Shown in pieces: positions 15,581-24,075 of a stretch of 64,000 nt of DNA. The stretch is taken from contig CAIMDZ010000012.1 in the NCBI GenBank assembly GCA_903839875.1, positions 1 to 64,000 of the forward strand, written 5' to 3'. Origin of the DNA: an uncultured Bacteroidota bacterium (GTDB taxonomy: Bacteria > Bacteroidota > Bacteroidia > Chitinophagales > Chitinophagaceae). Position numbers and translations under genes: made by a program. Position 1 is the stretch's first letter. Each line of letters starts with the position of its first letter. The notes beneath the pieces are model-generated. The model searched no databases. It had not been told where the DNA came from and saw nothing but the letters and a program-made list of their open reading frames with translations.

Positions 15581-16927
15581 TTGAAGAACTTTTGCTTATT
15601 AGTTATATGGGTCCTGGTTGCTGCAGGAAATGCATCTGCCCAGAATATTATTACTATCGCTGGTAATGGGACACCCGCATATACAGGGGATGGTGGTCAG
15701 GCAACTGCCGCTGAATTAAATGCACCAATTGGTATTGCTTTCGATAAAACAGGTAATATGTATTTTGCCGATGCAACCAACTCGGTGGTACGGAAAATAA
15801 ATCTGGCCGGCGTGATCACAACAGTAGCCGGTAATAATACGTTTGGATATAGCGGAGATGGCGGAGATGCTACAAATGCGCAACTGAATACGCCAACCGG
15901 TGTATTTGTAGATACCGGAGGTAATTTATTTATAGCTGATTATGCAAATCAATACATCCGGAAGGTTAATCCGTCAGGTATTATCAGTACTATAGCAGGT
16001 ATTGGTACACCAGGCTATACAAGTGATGGCGTGCCCGCAACCACTGCGGCATTAAACTATCCGGTAGCTGTTACCGTTGACCTTCCGGGGAATGTGTATA
16101 TTTCTGATCTGTTTAATCACCGCGTACGAAAAATAAATACTGCCGGTATTATCTCCACCTTTGCCGGAAACGGAGTGGGTACTTATTCAGGTGATGCAGC
16201 TGCGGCTACAGCAGCAGGGATCCCATATCCTGAAGGCATAGTTATTGATGCAGTAGGTACGGTTTTTATTGCCGAAAAAGGAGATGGCAGAATCAGGAAA
16301 GTACCAACCTCAGGTATCATTTATACCCATGCGGGTATTGGTGTAAATGGATATAGCGGTGATGGGGTAGCGGCCACTAATGCCCAGCTAAACCAGCCAT
16401 ATGGCCTTGCATTAGACAGGACAGGGAATATGTATGTTGCAGATGAAAGCAATAACCGCATTCGTAAAATAGATCTTACAGGTGTCATTAGTACTGTCGC
16501 CGGTGCGGGTACAGCAGGTTATACAGGTGATGGAGGTCCGGCAACAGTGGCGGAATTGAACAGGCCTTGTGGCGTTGGTGTTGATAGCAGCGGCAAGGTA
16601 TATATTGGCGATACCTGGAATAATGTGATCCGTAAAATTGTTCCGAATATTGCACTCGGTAATGGCAACTTTTCTCCCGGCAATCATTCTGTAAATATTT
16701 ATCCCAATCCTGCAAATAGCGCCTTTACAATTGATATAGAGTCAGTTGCCAATACTACTGAAATAATTATTACAGATATGGCAGGCAGGGTAATGGAAAC
16801 AAGGAGTATAAAAAATATAAGTGTAAAGGAACATTTTGATGCGGCAAATTACCCCAACGGCACTTACATTATTAAGGTAGTAACAGGGGGTAATACTTAC
16901 AGAGAGCGTTTAATCATTGCTCACTAA
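15581..16927 (+). CDS. NHL-repeat protein exported by type IX secretion
   Basis: A 448-residue protein with a signal peptide (MKNFCLLVIWVLVAAGNASA). About six NHL-type blade repeats follow, each carrying an IxTxAGNGxxGYxGDG loop, a xATxAxLNxPxGxxxD stretch and NxxRKIxxxGxI (residues about 20-355). The C-terminal 80 residues form a type A T9SS sorting domain starting VNIYPNPANSAFTIDI and ending with TYRERLIIAH. It should fold as a beta-propeller on the cell surface or be released. The start is TTG at 15581, as no ATG precedes the signal peptide in frame. Ligand unknown. Confidence 0.88.
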   Translation: MKNFCLLVIWVLVAAGNASAQNIITIAGNGTPAYTGDGGQATAAELNAPIGIAFDKTGNMYFADATNSVVRKINLAGVITTVAGNNTFGYSGDGGDATNAQLNTPTGVFVDTGGNLFIADYANQYIRKVNPSGIISTIAGIGTPGYTSDGVPATTAALNYPVAVTVDLPGNVYISDLFNHRVRKINTAGIISTFAGNGVGTYSGDAAAATAAGIPYPEGIVIDAVGTVFIAEKGDGRIRKVPTSGIIYTHAGIGVNGYSGDGVAATNAQLNQPYGLALDRTGNMYVADESNNRIRKIDLTGVISTVAGAGTAGYTGDGGPATVAELNRPCGVGVDSSGKVYIGDTWNNVIRKIVPNIALGNGNFSPGNHSVNIYPNPANSAFTIDIESVANTTEIIITDMAGRVMETRSIKNISVKEHFDAANYPNGTYIIKVVTGGNTYRERLIIAH

Positions 16928-16973
16928 ATCAAATACAGTTCTTATTTTTAGTCACTTCTAAATTTTCGATTCT

Positions 16974-17381
16974 ATGAAATACTGGATGGTTAAATCAGAG
17001 CCTTCTAAATATAGTTGGGAGCAGTTTGTAAAAGATAAGAAAGCTACCTGGGATGGCGTACGCAACTTTGCTGCACGCAATAATCTCAGGGATATGAAAA
17101 AGGGCGACAGATTATTGTATTACCACAGCAATGAGGGTCTCGCAATCGTTGGTATAGCCGAGGTAATCAAAGAAGCCTACCAGGATCCTACAACAGAAGA
17201 CACCAACTGGCTCGTAGTAGATATTAAACCCGTCAAAGAGATCCCAACACCGGTAACACTGGCCACACTAAAGGCAGATAAAGGTTTTGAAAACATGGAT
17301 CTAATACGACTCGGGCGCCTGTCAGTCGGCAAAGTAACTGATGAGGAGTATAAGAAGATTTTGAAAATGGGCGGGTTATGA
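16974..17381 (+). CDS. EVE domain protein
   Basis: A 135-residue protein that is almost entirely an EVE (PUA-like) domain: MKYWMVKSEPSKYSWEQF at the start, then TWDGVRNFAARNNLRDMKKGD and YYHSNEGLAIVGIAEV. EVE domains bind modified bases in nucleic acid and occur both as housekeeping proteins and fused to restriction enzymes. The residues forming the aromatic pocket (Trp in TWDGVRN, Tyr in LLYYHS) are present. It stands alone, 46 bases after the NHL gene, and converges with the desaturase gene. Confidence 0.92.
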   Translation: MKYWMVKSEPSKYSWEQFVKDKKATWDGVRNFAARNNLRDMKKGDRLLYYHSNEGLAIVGIAEVIKEAYQDPTTEDTNWLVVDIKPVKEIPTPVTLATLKADKGFENMDLIRLGRLSVGKVTDEEYKKILKMGGL

Positions 17382-17413
17382 TTATCAGCTCAACTTGTCA
17401 ACTATTCAACCTA

Positions 17414-18313
17414 TCAACCTTTCACACCCGCCTTCCATTCTCTCTGCAATTCCTTCGATGTCTTGCTACTGCCGTCATGGCTCCATCCCGGTGCGTTAAA
17501 GAGATATTTTAGTTTCACTGAAAATGGTATTTTTTTCTTAAAGTCTTTTCCTATTTCCTGCCATTCATGTGTAACTATACGAACAGGGTGATACGGATTA
17601 TCCAATGGTTTGGTAATACCATAATGTGGTTCTTCTTCTGCCATCTCTTCGGTAAAAGTTCCGAATATCCTGTCCCAGATTATGAATACCATGCCCATAT
17701 TTTTATCAAGGTATGGGACATTGCTGGCATGGTGCACTCTGTGGTGCGATGGGGTTACCAGCACATATTCTATCCATTTCGGCAGTTTCTTAATCGCTTG
17801 TGTATGTACGAGTATTCCATAGATCTGTGTAACTGAATACATAAACACAACATCCATCGGCCTGAAATTCAACAGCACCAGGGGAATAAAATACAGGTAT
17901 TTATAAACAGGCATGAACACTGATGAACGGAAACCGGTTGACAGGTTGTATTCAGGCGAGGAATGATGGGTAACATGCACCGCCCAGAATAACCGGCAGC
18001 TATGATCTGCATAATGTTCTACCCAGAATAAAAAATCCTCCCCGAAAAGTAAAATAACCCAATAAAAGATTGGATTCCAGTTAATTGCAAAATGATATTG
18101 AAAGACAAATGTCAATAAGGCAAACCCGATAAAAAATCTTAAAAGCAGGTCTATCCCTGAATTCAACAGATTCAGATAAATATTTACCAGCGTTTCCTTC
18201 CAGGAATAAAATCTCAGATGCCCCGAATTACTCAGCAATATTTCCAGCGGAATAATCACAGCATAGATGGGAATTGAAAACAGCAACAATATTTCCTTCT
18301 GAAGTTCATCCAT
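17414..18313 (-). CDS. Sterol desaturase / fatty acid hydroxylase family membrane enzyme
   Basis: An integral membrane di-iron enzyme of about 299 residues. Histidine motifs are HYADHSCRLFWAVHVTHHS (HxxxH and HxxHH) and a later THxxHHRVHHASN-like cluster (PSHHRVHHASN), with hydrophobic helices at the N-terminus and centre. It would hydroxylate or desaturate a lipid, substrate unknown. The open frame extends upstream to 18439, but that extension encodes a REP palindrome (PACRQAG) and looks non-coding. I therefore start at the ATG 18313, giving MDELQKEILLLFSIPIYAV. Convergent with the EVE gene. Confidence 0.88.
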   Translation of the reverse strand: MDELQKEILLLFSIPIYAVIIPLEILLSNSGHLRFYSWKETLVNIYLNLLNSGIDLLLRFFIGFALLTFVFQYHFAINWNPIFYWVILLFGEDFLFWVEHYADHSCRLFWAVHVTHHSSPEYNLSTGFRSSVFMPVYKYLYFIPLVLLNFRPMDVVFMYSVTQIYGILVHTQAIKKLPKWIEYVLVTPSHHRVHHASNVPYLDKNMGMVFIIWDRIFGTFTEEMAEEEPHYGITKPLDNPYHPVRIVTHEWQEIGKDFKKKIPFSVKLKYLFNAPGWSHDGSSKTSKELQREWKAGVKG

Positions 18314-18336
18314 TAAACCTGGAATTTGTAATTTGT

Positions 18337-18360
18337 AACCTGCCTGCCGGCAGGCAGGTT
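18337..18360. repeat. REP-like palindrome
   Basis: A perfect inverted repeat with core CCTGCCTGCCGGCAGGCAGG, flanked by AA and TT. An identical copy lies at 18478-18501, and degenerate ones at 14431-14453, about 19914-19932 and 22381-22400. Confidence 0.85.
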
Positions 18361-18477
18361 GGGAATTGGGATGATAATGTAAATCAATATTTAAACCGGA
18401 TTGCCTGAATTTGATAAGGTTCAGAATTGGTTTCAACAACCCGATCCTAACCCTTATTGATTACAATCCAAATTCCC

Positions 18478-18501
18478 AACCTGCCTGCCGGCAGGCAGGT
18501 T
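18478..18501. repeat. REP-like palindrome
   Basis: Identical to the copy at 18337-18360 and located between the desaturase 5' side and the frr 3' end. It may act as a transcription-end hairpin for frr, although no T run follows. Confidence 0.85.
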
Positions 18502-18524
18502 ACAAACCACCAATTCCGCAAGAA

Positions 18525-19088
18525 CTATACCGTCATAATCTCTTTCTCCTTATCCTTGCAATGCTGGTCTACGGTTAGAATGAATTTATCGGTGATGCCT
18601 TGTATGCGTGCTTCACCATCCTTGGCTATATCTTCACTCAAACCGTCTTTTTGTAGTTTCTTCACATGTTCTATATGGTCGCGCCTGATGCTGCGTATAG
18701 CTACTTTGGCATGCTCACCCTCATTGTATACACGCTTCACCAGTTCTTTGCGGCGCTCTTCAGTAAGCGGAGGCAGAAACAGGCGTATATAATTACCATC
18801 GTTTTGCGGGGTAAGTCCTATGTTAGCAGCCATGATAGCCTTTTCGATGGGTGCAAGCATCTGTTTTTCCCAAGGTTGTATAGAAAGGGTGCGTGCATCT
18901 GCTACGGTTACGTTCGCAACCTGGTTCAGCGGGGTAGGGTTGCCGTAATAGTCAACATGTATCCCATCCACTATCATTGGTGTAGCCTTGCCGGCACGTA
19001 TTTTACTGATTTCTACTTCAAGATGACCAATCGCTTTTTTCATGTGATCGGTGGTATCATTAACTATTCCTTCTAAAGACTCGCTCAT
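18525..19088 (-). CDS. frr: Ribosome recycling factor
   Basis: A 187-residue RRF. The protein splits post-termination ribosomes together with EF-G. Recognised by the helical N-terminus (TTDHMKKAIGHLEVEISKIR then AGKATP), the domain II region (YYGNPTPLNQVANVTVADAR) and the PPLTEERRKELVKRV stretch, which continues to VAIRSIRRDH and EDIAKDGEARIQ. Length and order are standard. A TACATTTG -7 box lies 24 bases upstream on the minus strand. It is monocistronic here, whereas many bacteria keep it with pyrH. Confidence 0.97.
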   Translation of the reverse strand: MSESLEGIVNDTTDHMKKAIGHLEVEISKIRAGKATPMIVDGIHVDYYGNPTPLNQVANVTVADARTLSIQPWEKQMLAPIEKAIMAANIGLTPQNDGNYIRLFLPPLTEERRKELVKRVYNEGEHAKVAIRSIRRDHIEHVKKLQKDGLSEDIAKDGEARIQGITDKFILTVDQHCKDKEKEIMTV

Positions 19089-19111
19089 AAAAGTTATTTT
19101 TTTGCAGGAAG

Positions 19112-19119
19112 CAAATGTA
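19112..19119 (-). promoter_or_regulatory. -7 element (TACATTTG) of frr
   Basis: TACATTTG on the minus strand fits TAnnTTTG, 24 bases before the frr ATG. Confidence 0.4.
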
Positions 19120-19203
19120 AAAATTCATACTGACATTTACCGTGATTGTGCTCAAAATTTGTAAAACGGTACGAAAGTAGTATATTTCACGCTGTATAGG
19201 TAA

Positions 19204-19250
19204 GTGCAAAAAAAGGCTCACGCAAAGGCGCAAAGCCGCAAAGAAACAAG
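19204..19250 (+). repeat. Degenerate CGCAAAGGCGCAAAG repeat
   Basis: The segment CTCACGCAAAGGCGCAAAG recurs with variations at about 19775-19790 and 28100-28215, and in inverse form (TGTGCCTTTGCGAG) near 19910 and 20590. It is an ancient-looking intergenic repeat. Confidence 0.55.
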
Positions 19251-19387
19251 TAATAATTACCTCTTTACAAAGTTGTTAAGCTCGCAAAGCCCATAATTAT
19301 AAATGCACTATTTTACCCCCGGTTACGTTATAAAAAATCAGGATCAATTGATCCTATCTTTATGCCGGGTTATTAAATTGTTGTATT

Positions 19388-19708
19388 ATGAATACTTTTT
19401 GGGTAGGGTTAGGAATATGGGAAATGTATATTTTCTATTACGCAGGCATCCCGGTAAACCTGGCGGCAATGCTTTTTTCAATTTCCAGAATAAACACAAA
19501 GTTCTCAAAACTGGTTATTTACATTGCTGTGTTGTTGAATTTGGTGACCGTTCCCTTTATTATGTGGTCTGCTATCATCCGGAGAGATAACATGATGGGG
19601 CATCCGGTTCCTGTGTTTGAGATTGTCCTGGTTCTGTTTTTATTGGTATTGACAGCATGTTATTTAATCAGGGTCATCAAAAAAGCAGAGCGGGCAAAAA
19701 TGCATTAG
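19388..19708 (+). CDS. Small integral membrane protein, function unknown
   Basis: A 106-residue protein with three hydrophobic helices (about residues 13-31, 41-62 and 77-96) and a basic tail (VIKKAERAKMH). A short polar loop IRRDNMMGHPVP separates helices 2 and 3. No signal peptide cleavage site is seen and no family is recognised. It is flanked on both sides by repeat-bearing intergenic DNA. Confidence 0.6.
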   Translation: MNTFWVGLGIWEMYIFYYAGIPVNLAAMLFSISRINTKFSKLVIYIAVLLNLVTVPFIMWSAIIRRDNMMGHPVPVFEIVLVLFLLVLTACYLIRVIKKAERAKMH

Positions 19709-20039
19709 TGCCTGTCATTGCCGCGTGAAGTATAAATTATCCCGCAGGGTATTTTCCCAGGCGAATAATTGCCTTACGCAAAGGCGCAGTTTTCCTTGTT
19801 ACGTTTTTAAGAGTGCAGTATAAATTGAGAATTTACATCACAGAGGTTTTGCGAGCTTGATAGTTGTACTTTACGTTTATTACCCACAGCTATTACTCAC
19901 ACCTTTGTGCCTTTGCCTACCGGCAGGCAGGTTTGCCTGAAACTTTCCCGCGTTCATCATCTCTGCGGGAAATGGCCTAAAAACAACATCCCCCCGGAAT
20001 AGCATCCGGGGGGAGTAAATAAGGTACTACTATCAATAA
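19709..20039. repeat. Gene-free region with degenerate repeats
   Basis: It contains CCGCGTGAAGTATAA (19722-19736), the CGCAAAGGCGCA segment and a GCGAGCTTGATAG ... CTTTGTGCCTTTG block (about 19850-19915). The same block recurs near 20528-20600 and, in part, near 37920-38030. The rpsT terminator is at the right end. Confidence 0.5.
19990..20013 (-). terminator. Terminator of rpsT
   Basis: CCCCCCGGA (19990-19998) pairs with TCCGGGGGG (20005-20013) around a six-base loop. On the minus strand a T-rich stretch (TGTTGTTTTT) follows. Confidence 0.8.
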
Positions 20040-20294
20040 TTAAGCCAGAGCGTTGATCCTCTTTACTATACCGGATTTGATGTTGCCTGCTTTATTTTTA
20101 TGAATAACATTACGTTTTGCAAGTCTGTCAATCATGGAAATAACTTTTGTCAGATCATCTTTAGCGGTTGCTTTCTCAGTAACTGCCAATAGGTTACGTA
20201 TTGCATTACGGGTTGTTTTACCGTAATAACGGTTACGGTCACGGCGTTTTTCACTCTGACGGATATCTTTTTTCGTTGCTTTATGGTTTGCCAT
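20040..20294 (-). CDS. rpsT: 30S ribosomal protein S20
   Basis: An 84-residue, very basic helical protein with the S20 pattern: MANHKATKKDIRQSEKRRDR, then KTTRNAIRNLL, and ending KNVIHKNKAGNIKSGIVKRI. It binds 16S rRNA in the small subunit. Length is normal for S20 (about 84-90). It has its own terminator and a TACCTTTG -7 box 27 bases upstream. Confidence 0.97.
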   Translation of the reverse strand: MANHKATKKDIRQSEKRRDRNRYYGKTTRNAIRNLLAVTEKATAKDDLTKVISMIDRLAKRNVIHKNKAGNIKSGIVKRINALA

Positions 20295-20320
20295 TAAAAT
20301 TTATGTTTTTTTAAGGACTG

Positions 20321-20328
20321 CAAAGGTA
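20321..20328 (-). promoter_or_regulatory. -7 element (TACCTTTG) of rpsT
   Basis: TACCTTTG on the minus strand fits the Bacteroidota -7 consensus 27 bases before the rpsT ATG. Confidence 0.45.
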
Positions 20329-20344
20329 ATTTAAAAAATTATAA

Positions 20345-20743
20345 ATAAAAAATAAAAAATAAAAAATATCAGCGGAAAATCGCTCCATCTGTTTTGCATT
20401 CACGCTCGTTTACGTTACACCTCCCTCTGCCAGTGACATGTTATACAGCCTATTGATGATTAGGCGCTTCCAAATTATTAATTATACTGCAAACTGGTTA
20501 GGTGGAAGCTTTTACATTATAAGGGCTTTGCGAGCTTGGTAACCAAAAATATGTTTATTATTAACTAACTATTACTATTACTCGCTTCTTTGTGCCTTTG
20601 CGAGAAACATTTTTTCGCACGGGTTCATGCCGCGTGAGGTATTAGTTCACAAATAGGATTGTCATTTTCAAAGAAATATTGCGCGCAAATAAGCTACTCC
20701 CCGGGAGTGAACGCAAGTGAAGGAGCGCACTCGCGGGGTGAGG
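20345..20743. repeat. Gene-free region with degenerate repeats
   Basis: It holds the GGGCTTTGCGAGCTTGGTA ... TGTGCCTTTGCGAGAAAC block (about 20520-20610) and a CCGCGTGAGGTATTAGT motif (20630-20646), relatives of the block near 19850. Nothing else is recognised. Confidence 0.45.
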
Positions 20744-21871
20744 CTACTTATTGGCCGAATACATCTCCTTCGACCTCTTGGTAATCACATCCTTTTTCTT
20801 CAGGAAATCATCCATTTTGTCCTTTGGCAGCCTCAGGTTGTAGAATGGAGTAGGGTAGGTTTTGTATACAAACATATCATAGTCGGCATTCCAGCGGGCA
20901 AGTAACCTTTTATCTGCATTTATTTCCTGGGCCAGTAGGTCTAACTGCACCGGTTCGGTGATGCGGACTATGCACATATTCTTCAGTTCCTCATCTGAAT
21001 AGGGGGCTTTCTTATATGGGGTAACAACTGCACCTGGCTTGCCGGGTCCGCCTTTTACAACTGCCAGAATAATATCCTCTTCCTTACCAAACTTAAAGTC
21101 AACCGGTAAGCTGCCCAGGCTGATGAACTTGCTCATGTTTTCAAAAATACTGGCAGTAGCAATGAAAGCCAGTACGTGGCCCTGAGTTTCGCGGGGCAGG
21201 TATTCTTTTATATCCCAGAAGTTGTGGCTGCCGGTGCGCTCAATGGCGTTGAATACCGGGGTAGGACCGCTGTTGTATGCCGCTATTACCAGCAGCCAGT
21301 CGTTTAGCTGACTATACAATATTTCAAGATATTTTGCAGCGGCTACAGTTGATTTGTTCAGGTCCCTGCGTTCGTCGTGCCTGCGGGTAACAGACAGGCC
21401 CATGTTCATGGCAGTAGGCGCCATAAACTGCCACGGACCAACAGCGCCCACCGGAGAAACCGCATTGTTATTTAATGCTGATTCTATCACCGCCAGGTAC
21501 TTCAGTTCCTTGGGCATATGCCTCCGCTTCAGTTCATCATCTATTATCGTGAATGGACTGGCGCTGCGACCCTGAACTATAGTAAGGGAATTGTAATGTA
21601 ACTCAAGGTATTTGCGGACAAAATCATTTACAAAATCATTCTTTTCACCAAAGTAGGACTTCTCGCCGGCCAGCGGCACATGTGCGTAACCCCTGGATGG
21701 ATCGGTCACAGCACCAGCCACATTCCCTTTTCCCATCACATTTGCCACATTTTTAACATTTCCTGCATCCCTGATAGTATCCTTCTTCGCAATAAGTGCT
21801 GGCTGCTGCGCATGCAGTGGCGAAACAGCGAGTGTAATGGCAATAAAAAAAGCAATGGTTTTTAACTGCAT
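20744..21871 (-). CDS. Lytic transglycosylase (MltD-like, SLT domain)
   Basis: A 375-residue exported enzyme that cleaves peptidoglycan glycan strands. The signal peptide is MQLKTIAFFIAITLAVSPLH followed by AQ. The SLT domain (about residues 105-235) has the catalytic Glu in AVIESALNNNAVS and the conserved GPWQFM and AAYNSGP motifs. The C-terminal region (CIVRITEPVQLDLLAQEINA) resembles a degenerate LysM-like segment rather than clear LysM repeats. A preceding Lys/Asn-rich linker is typical for Bacteroidota members. It probably acts in the periplasm during wall turnover. Confidence 0.88.
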   Translation of the reverse strand: MQLKTIAFFIAITLAVSPLHAQQPALIAKKDTIRDAGNVKNVANVMGKGNVAGAVTDPSRGYAHVPLAGEKSYFGEKNDFVNDFVRKYLELHYNSLTIVQGRSASPFTIIDDELKRRHMPKELKYLAVIESALNNNAVSPVGAVGPWQFMAPTAMNMGLSVTRRHDERRDLNKSTVAAAKYLEILYSQLNDWLLVIAAYNSGPTPVFNAIERTGSHNFWDIKEYLPRETQGHVLAFIATASIFENMSKFISLGSLPVDFKFGKEEDIILAVVKGGPGKPGAVVTPYKKAPYSDEELKNMCIVRITEPVQLDLLAQEINADKRLLARWNADYDMFVYKTYPTPFYNLRLPKDKMDDFLKKKDVITKRSKEMYSANK

Positions 21872-21959
21872 AATAATAGCGGATATAAAAAGGTTAATGA
21901 ATAACCCAGTTAATTATAAAATAATAGATAGCAGTTGAATTGAGTAGTACTAATACCGC

Positions 21960-22211
21960 TTAGGCATTATTTACAGGCGTATTGGTTGTAGGAGCCTGAA
22001 TCTTGTCTTTCTCCTTTGAGCCATTCTCAATTTCATTTTTTATCCCGTCCTTAGCTTCATTAAATTCACGGATGCCTTTACCAAGGCCTTTTGCGAGTTC
22101 AGGTATCTTTTTACCACCAAACAGGACAACGATGATCAATAAGGTGATGATCAATTCGCCGGCATTTGGCATACCAATCAGAAATTGCGGACTGAAATGA
22201 AAAATTGACAT
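21960..22211 (-). CDS. tatA: Sec-independent translocase subunit TatA/TatE
   Basis: An 83-residue protein with one N-terminal membrane helix ([20 protein letters not shown]) followed by the amphipathic helix [16 protein letters not shown] and a charged, flexible tail. This is the TatA layout: the pore-forming subunit of the twin-arginine export pathway. The [14 protein letters not shown] hinge is the hallmark. The annotated start at 22211 gives 13 extra residues; the Met at residue 14 is an alternative. TatC is not in this window. Confidence 0.93.
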   Translation of the reverse strand: MSIFHFSPQFLIGMPNAGELIITLLIIVVLFGGKKIPELAKGLGKGIREFNEAKDGIKNEIENGSKEKDKIQAPTTNTPVNNA

Positions 22212-22703
22212 GTTAGAAAAAGTTTTTAAAGATTATTAATTAGTAATTGATAGAGGTCTAGGCAAAGATAAGAAATTCCGGTCAAAAAGCCCAAAGAAAT
22301 TTTTGTATGGGGGGAATGGGGGTAATGTTGGGGAGTATAGCTCGTTGGCAGTTGTTTCAGTTATACTGCAAACGGGATAAGCCTGCCTACCGGCAGGCTT
22401 ATCCCGCGTGAAGTATAAGTGCATGAAATTGTGCCACAAGTTGTATATTATGTATGTGGCAGAGTGGCTATTACCGTATTTCAGGACAAAACGAGCGGTT
22501 CTGATGGTGGGAGCCAGAAATAAAAGGAGCTGTTCAGCCATTCAGCTTCATCAAAATGAAGACGTTAGCAGAAAGGGTTTAATTGATAGTTCGCAATGAC
22601 CCTTCGGAACATCGCGAACTACGGGGAATTTATGAGCGCTATTACAAATAGCAAGCCATAACCATCAGTCAGATAGCTTACATAAAGTAAAATGTGCGGT
22701 ACA
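22212..22703. other. Gene-free stretch
   Basis: It contains a REP-like half (GCCTGCCTACCGGCAGGC, 22381-22398) and the CGCGTGAAGTATAA motif of the dispersed repeats (22405-22418). No convincing gene. Confidence 0.5.
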
Positions 22704-22895
22704 CTAAACTACTTTAACGTTCACTGCATTTAATCCTTTAGGACTATTTTCTACATCGTAACTAACCTTATCACCGTCATGAATTTCTTCCTTAAGAGCG
22801 GAGACGTGAACAAACAGATCTTTACTTCCATCACTAGGCGTAATAAACCCAAATCCTTTACTATTATTGAAAAACTTTACCGTACCAGTTGCCAT
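22704..22895 (-). CDS. Cold-shock domain protein
   Basis: A 63-residue single-domain CSD protein: MATGTVKFFNNSKGFGFITP with both RNA-binding motifs (KGFGFI and DLFVHVSAL). It binds single-stranded RNA/DNA as a chaperone. Length is normal. The upstream region is long and AT-rich, which could hold a structured leader, but none can be proven by eye. Confidence 0.96.
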   Translation of the reverse strand: MATGTVKFFNNSKGFGFITPSDGSKDLFVHVSALKEEIHDGDKVSYDVENSPKGLNAVNVKVV

Positions 22896-23118
22896 TTTGA
22901 TTAAATTGAGAATAAATAATAACTAAAAATACGATAAAATTTTTAACACGAAGTCTTTTTTTTCAAATGACGCTATAATATGTCGGATGGGTTCTGTATT
23001 TACGTACACCGGGGGGCGGAAAATTGAGAGCGGATGTGCGGAACGGAGAGCGGAACAGGGTTGGCGGCAAGCGGCGGGAACAGGCGTAATGGAACACTAC
23101 GGTCAACTCAATGATCGG

Positions 23119-23979
23119 TTACTCACTCACCCATGTCGGCATGTAATTGCTGTTTCTTTTATTAGTAATATAGGTTTTCTCCCCGGTTTCGATGTTTATC
23201 ATTGTAATCTTCCAATTTTTGGTTTCTGTTTTCAGACAACTGCAAACAATGTATTTTGGGTTGTCAGTCCAGCACATATCGTCGCAATGATCTATGAAAT
23301 TTTGGATTTTCGAATTCTTAAAGTCAACTATAAATATCCCAAATTTGCTTCCAAACTGGGCCTGGTAAGCATATCGTTTTCCGTCGGGCGCCAGGGCAGG
23401 AAATCTGGCAACAGTGTCTTTGCTATGGTTGGATAGCTTTTGTTCGGTTCCTTTATTTAAGTCGCGCGCCCAAATATTGTAATCTCTTGTAAATAACATT
23501 GTTTGATTATCATATGACCAGCATGGATGCCGCGCATCGGTGATTAGTTCATGATTGTTTTTCCCGTTGCTGTCTATAACCCATATATCGTTCGCATTTT
23601 TACCGGGGTAATTTTCATAGGCGATCAGCTTGCCGTCATGACTCCATTTGGGATTGCAGACAAGCTTGTTTTCGATAAGGGGTTTCGGTTGTCCGCCGTT
23701 AGTGCCGGTAATCAGGAGGCTTGCCCTCTGGCTTTTTTTATCCTCGGCCTGGCGGTAAACAATTCTGTTATGAAAGACACTTGGTATGTCTTTGTCTTTA
23801 TTATTGAGAGTGGTTATTATTCGCTCACCTGGGCCGTCGCTGTTGATAGCATACAATTCAGTGCGGCTGGTATCATTTACCCTTGAAGAAAAGATGATAC
23901 GCCCCTTGGGTACCTGCCCGAATAATGAATAAGACGATGTCAGGTAAAGGAGCGATGCAAAAATTAATTTGATGTTCAT
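23119..23979 (-). CDS. TolB-like beta-propeller protein, exported
   Basis: From ATG 23979 the signal peptide MNIKLIFASLLYLTSSYSLF is followed by GQ. The upstream in-frame Met at 24003 would spoil the signal. The mature part has repeated PD40/TolB-type blades: GRIIFSSRVNDTSRTELYAI, NPKWSHDGKLIAYENYPG, DARHPCWSYDNQTMLFTRD and FPALAPDGKRYAYQAQFG. It should form a six-bladed propeller in the periplasm or at the outer membrane. TolB itself is larger and has an N-terminal domain that is missing here, so this is a stand-alone propeller of unknown partner. Confidence 0.82.
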   Translation of the reverse strand: MNIKLIFASLLYLTSSYSLFGQVPKGRIIFSSRVNDTSRTELYAINSDGPGERIITTLNNKDKDIPSVFHNRIVYRQAEDKKSQRASLLITGTNGGQPKPLIENKLVCNPKWSHDGKLIAYENYPGKNANDIWVIDSNGKNNHELITDARHPCWSYDNQTMLFTRDYNIWARDLNKGTEQKLSNHSKDTVARFPALAPDGKRYAYQAQFGSKFGIFIVDFKNSKIQNFIDHCDDMCWTDNPKYIVCSCLKTETKNWKITMINIETGEKTYITNKRNSNYMPTWVSE

Positions 23980-24075
23980 TTTTGGGAATTTAGCTGGTAA
24001 CATCGTTAATAAATACTATACAATAATACGAAAAATGGCATGATTGAGAGTGGGGGGCATTTGTGGGCCGTTGGC

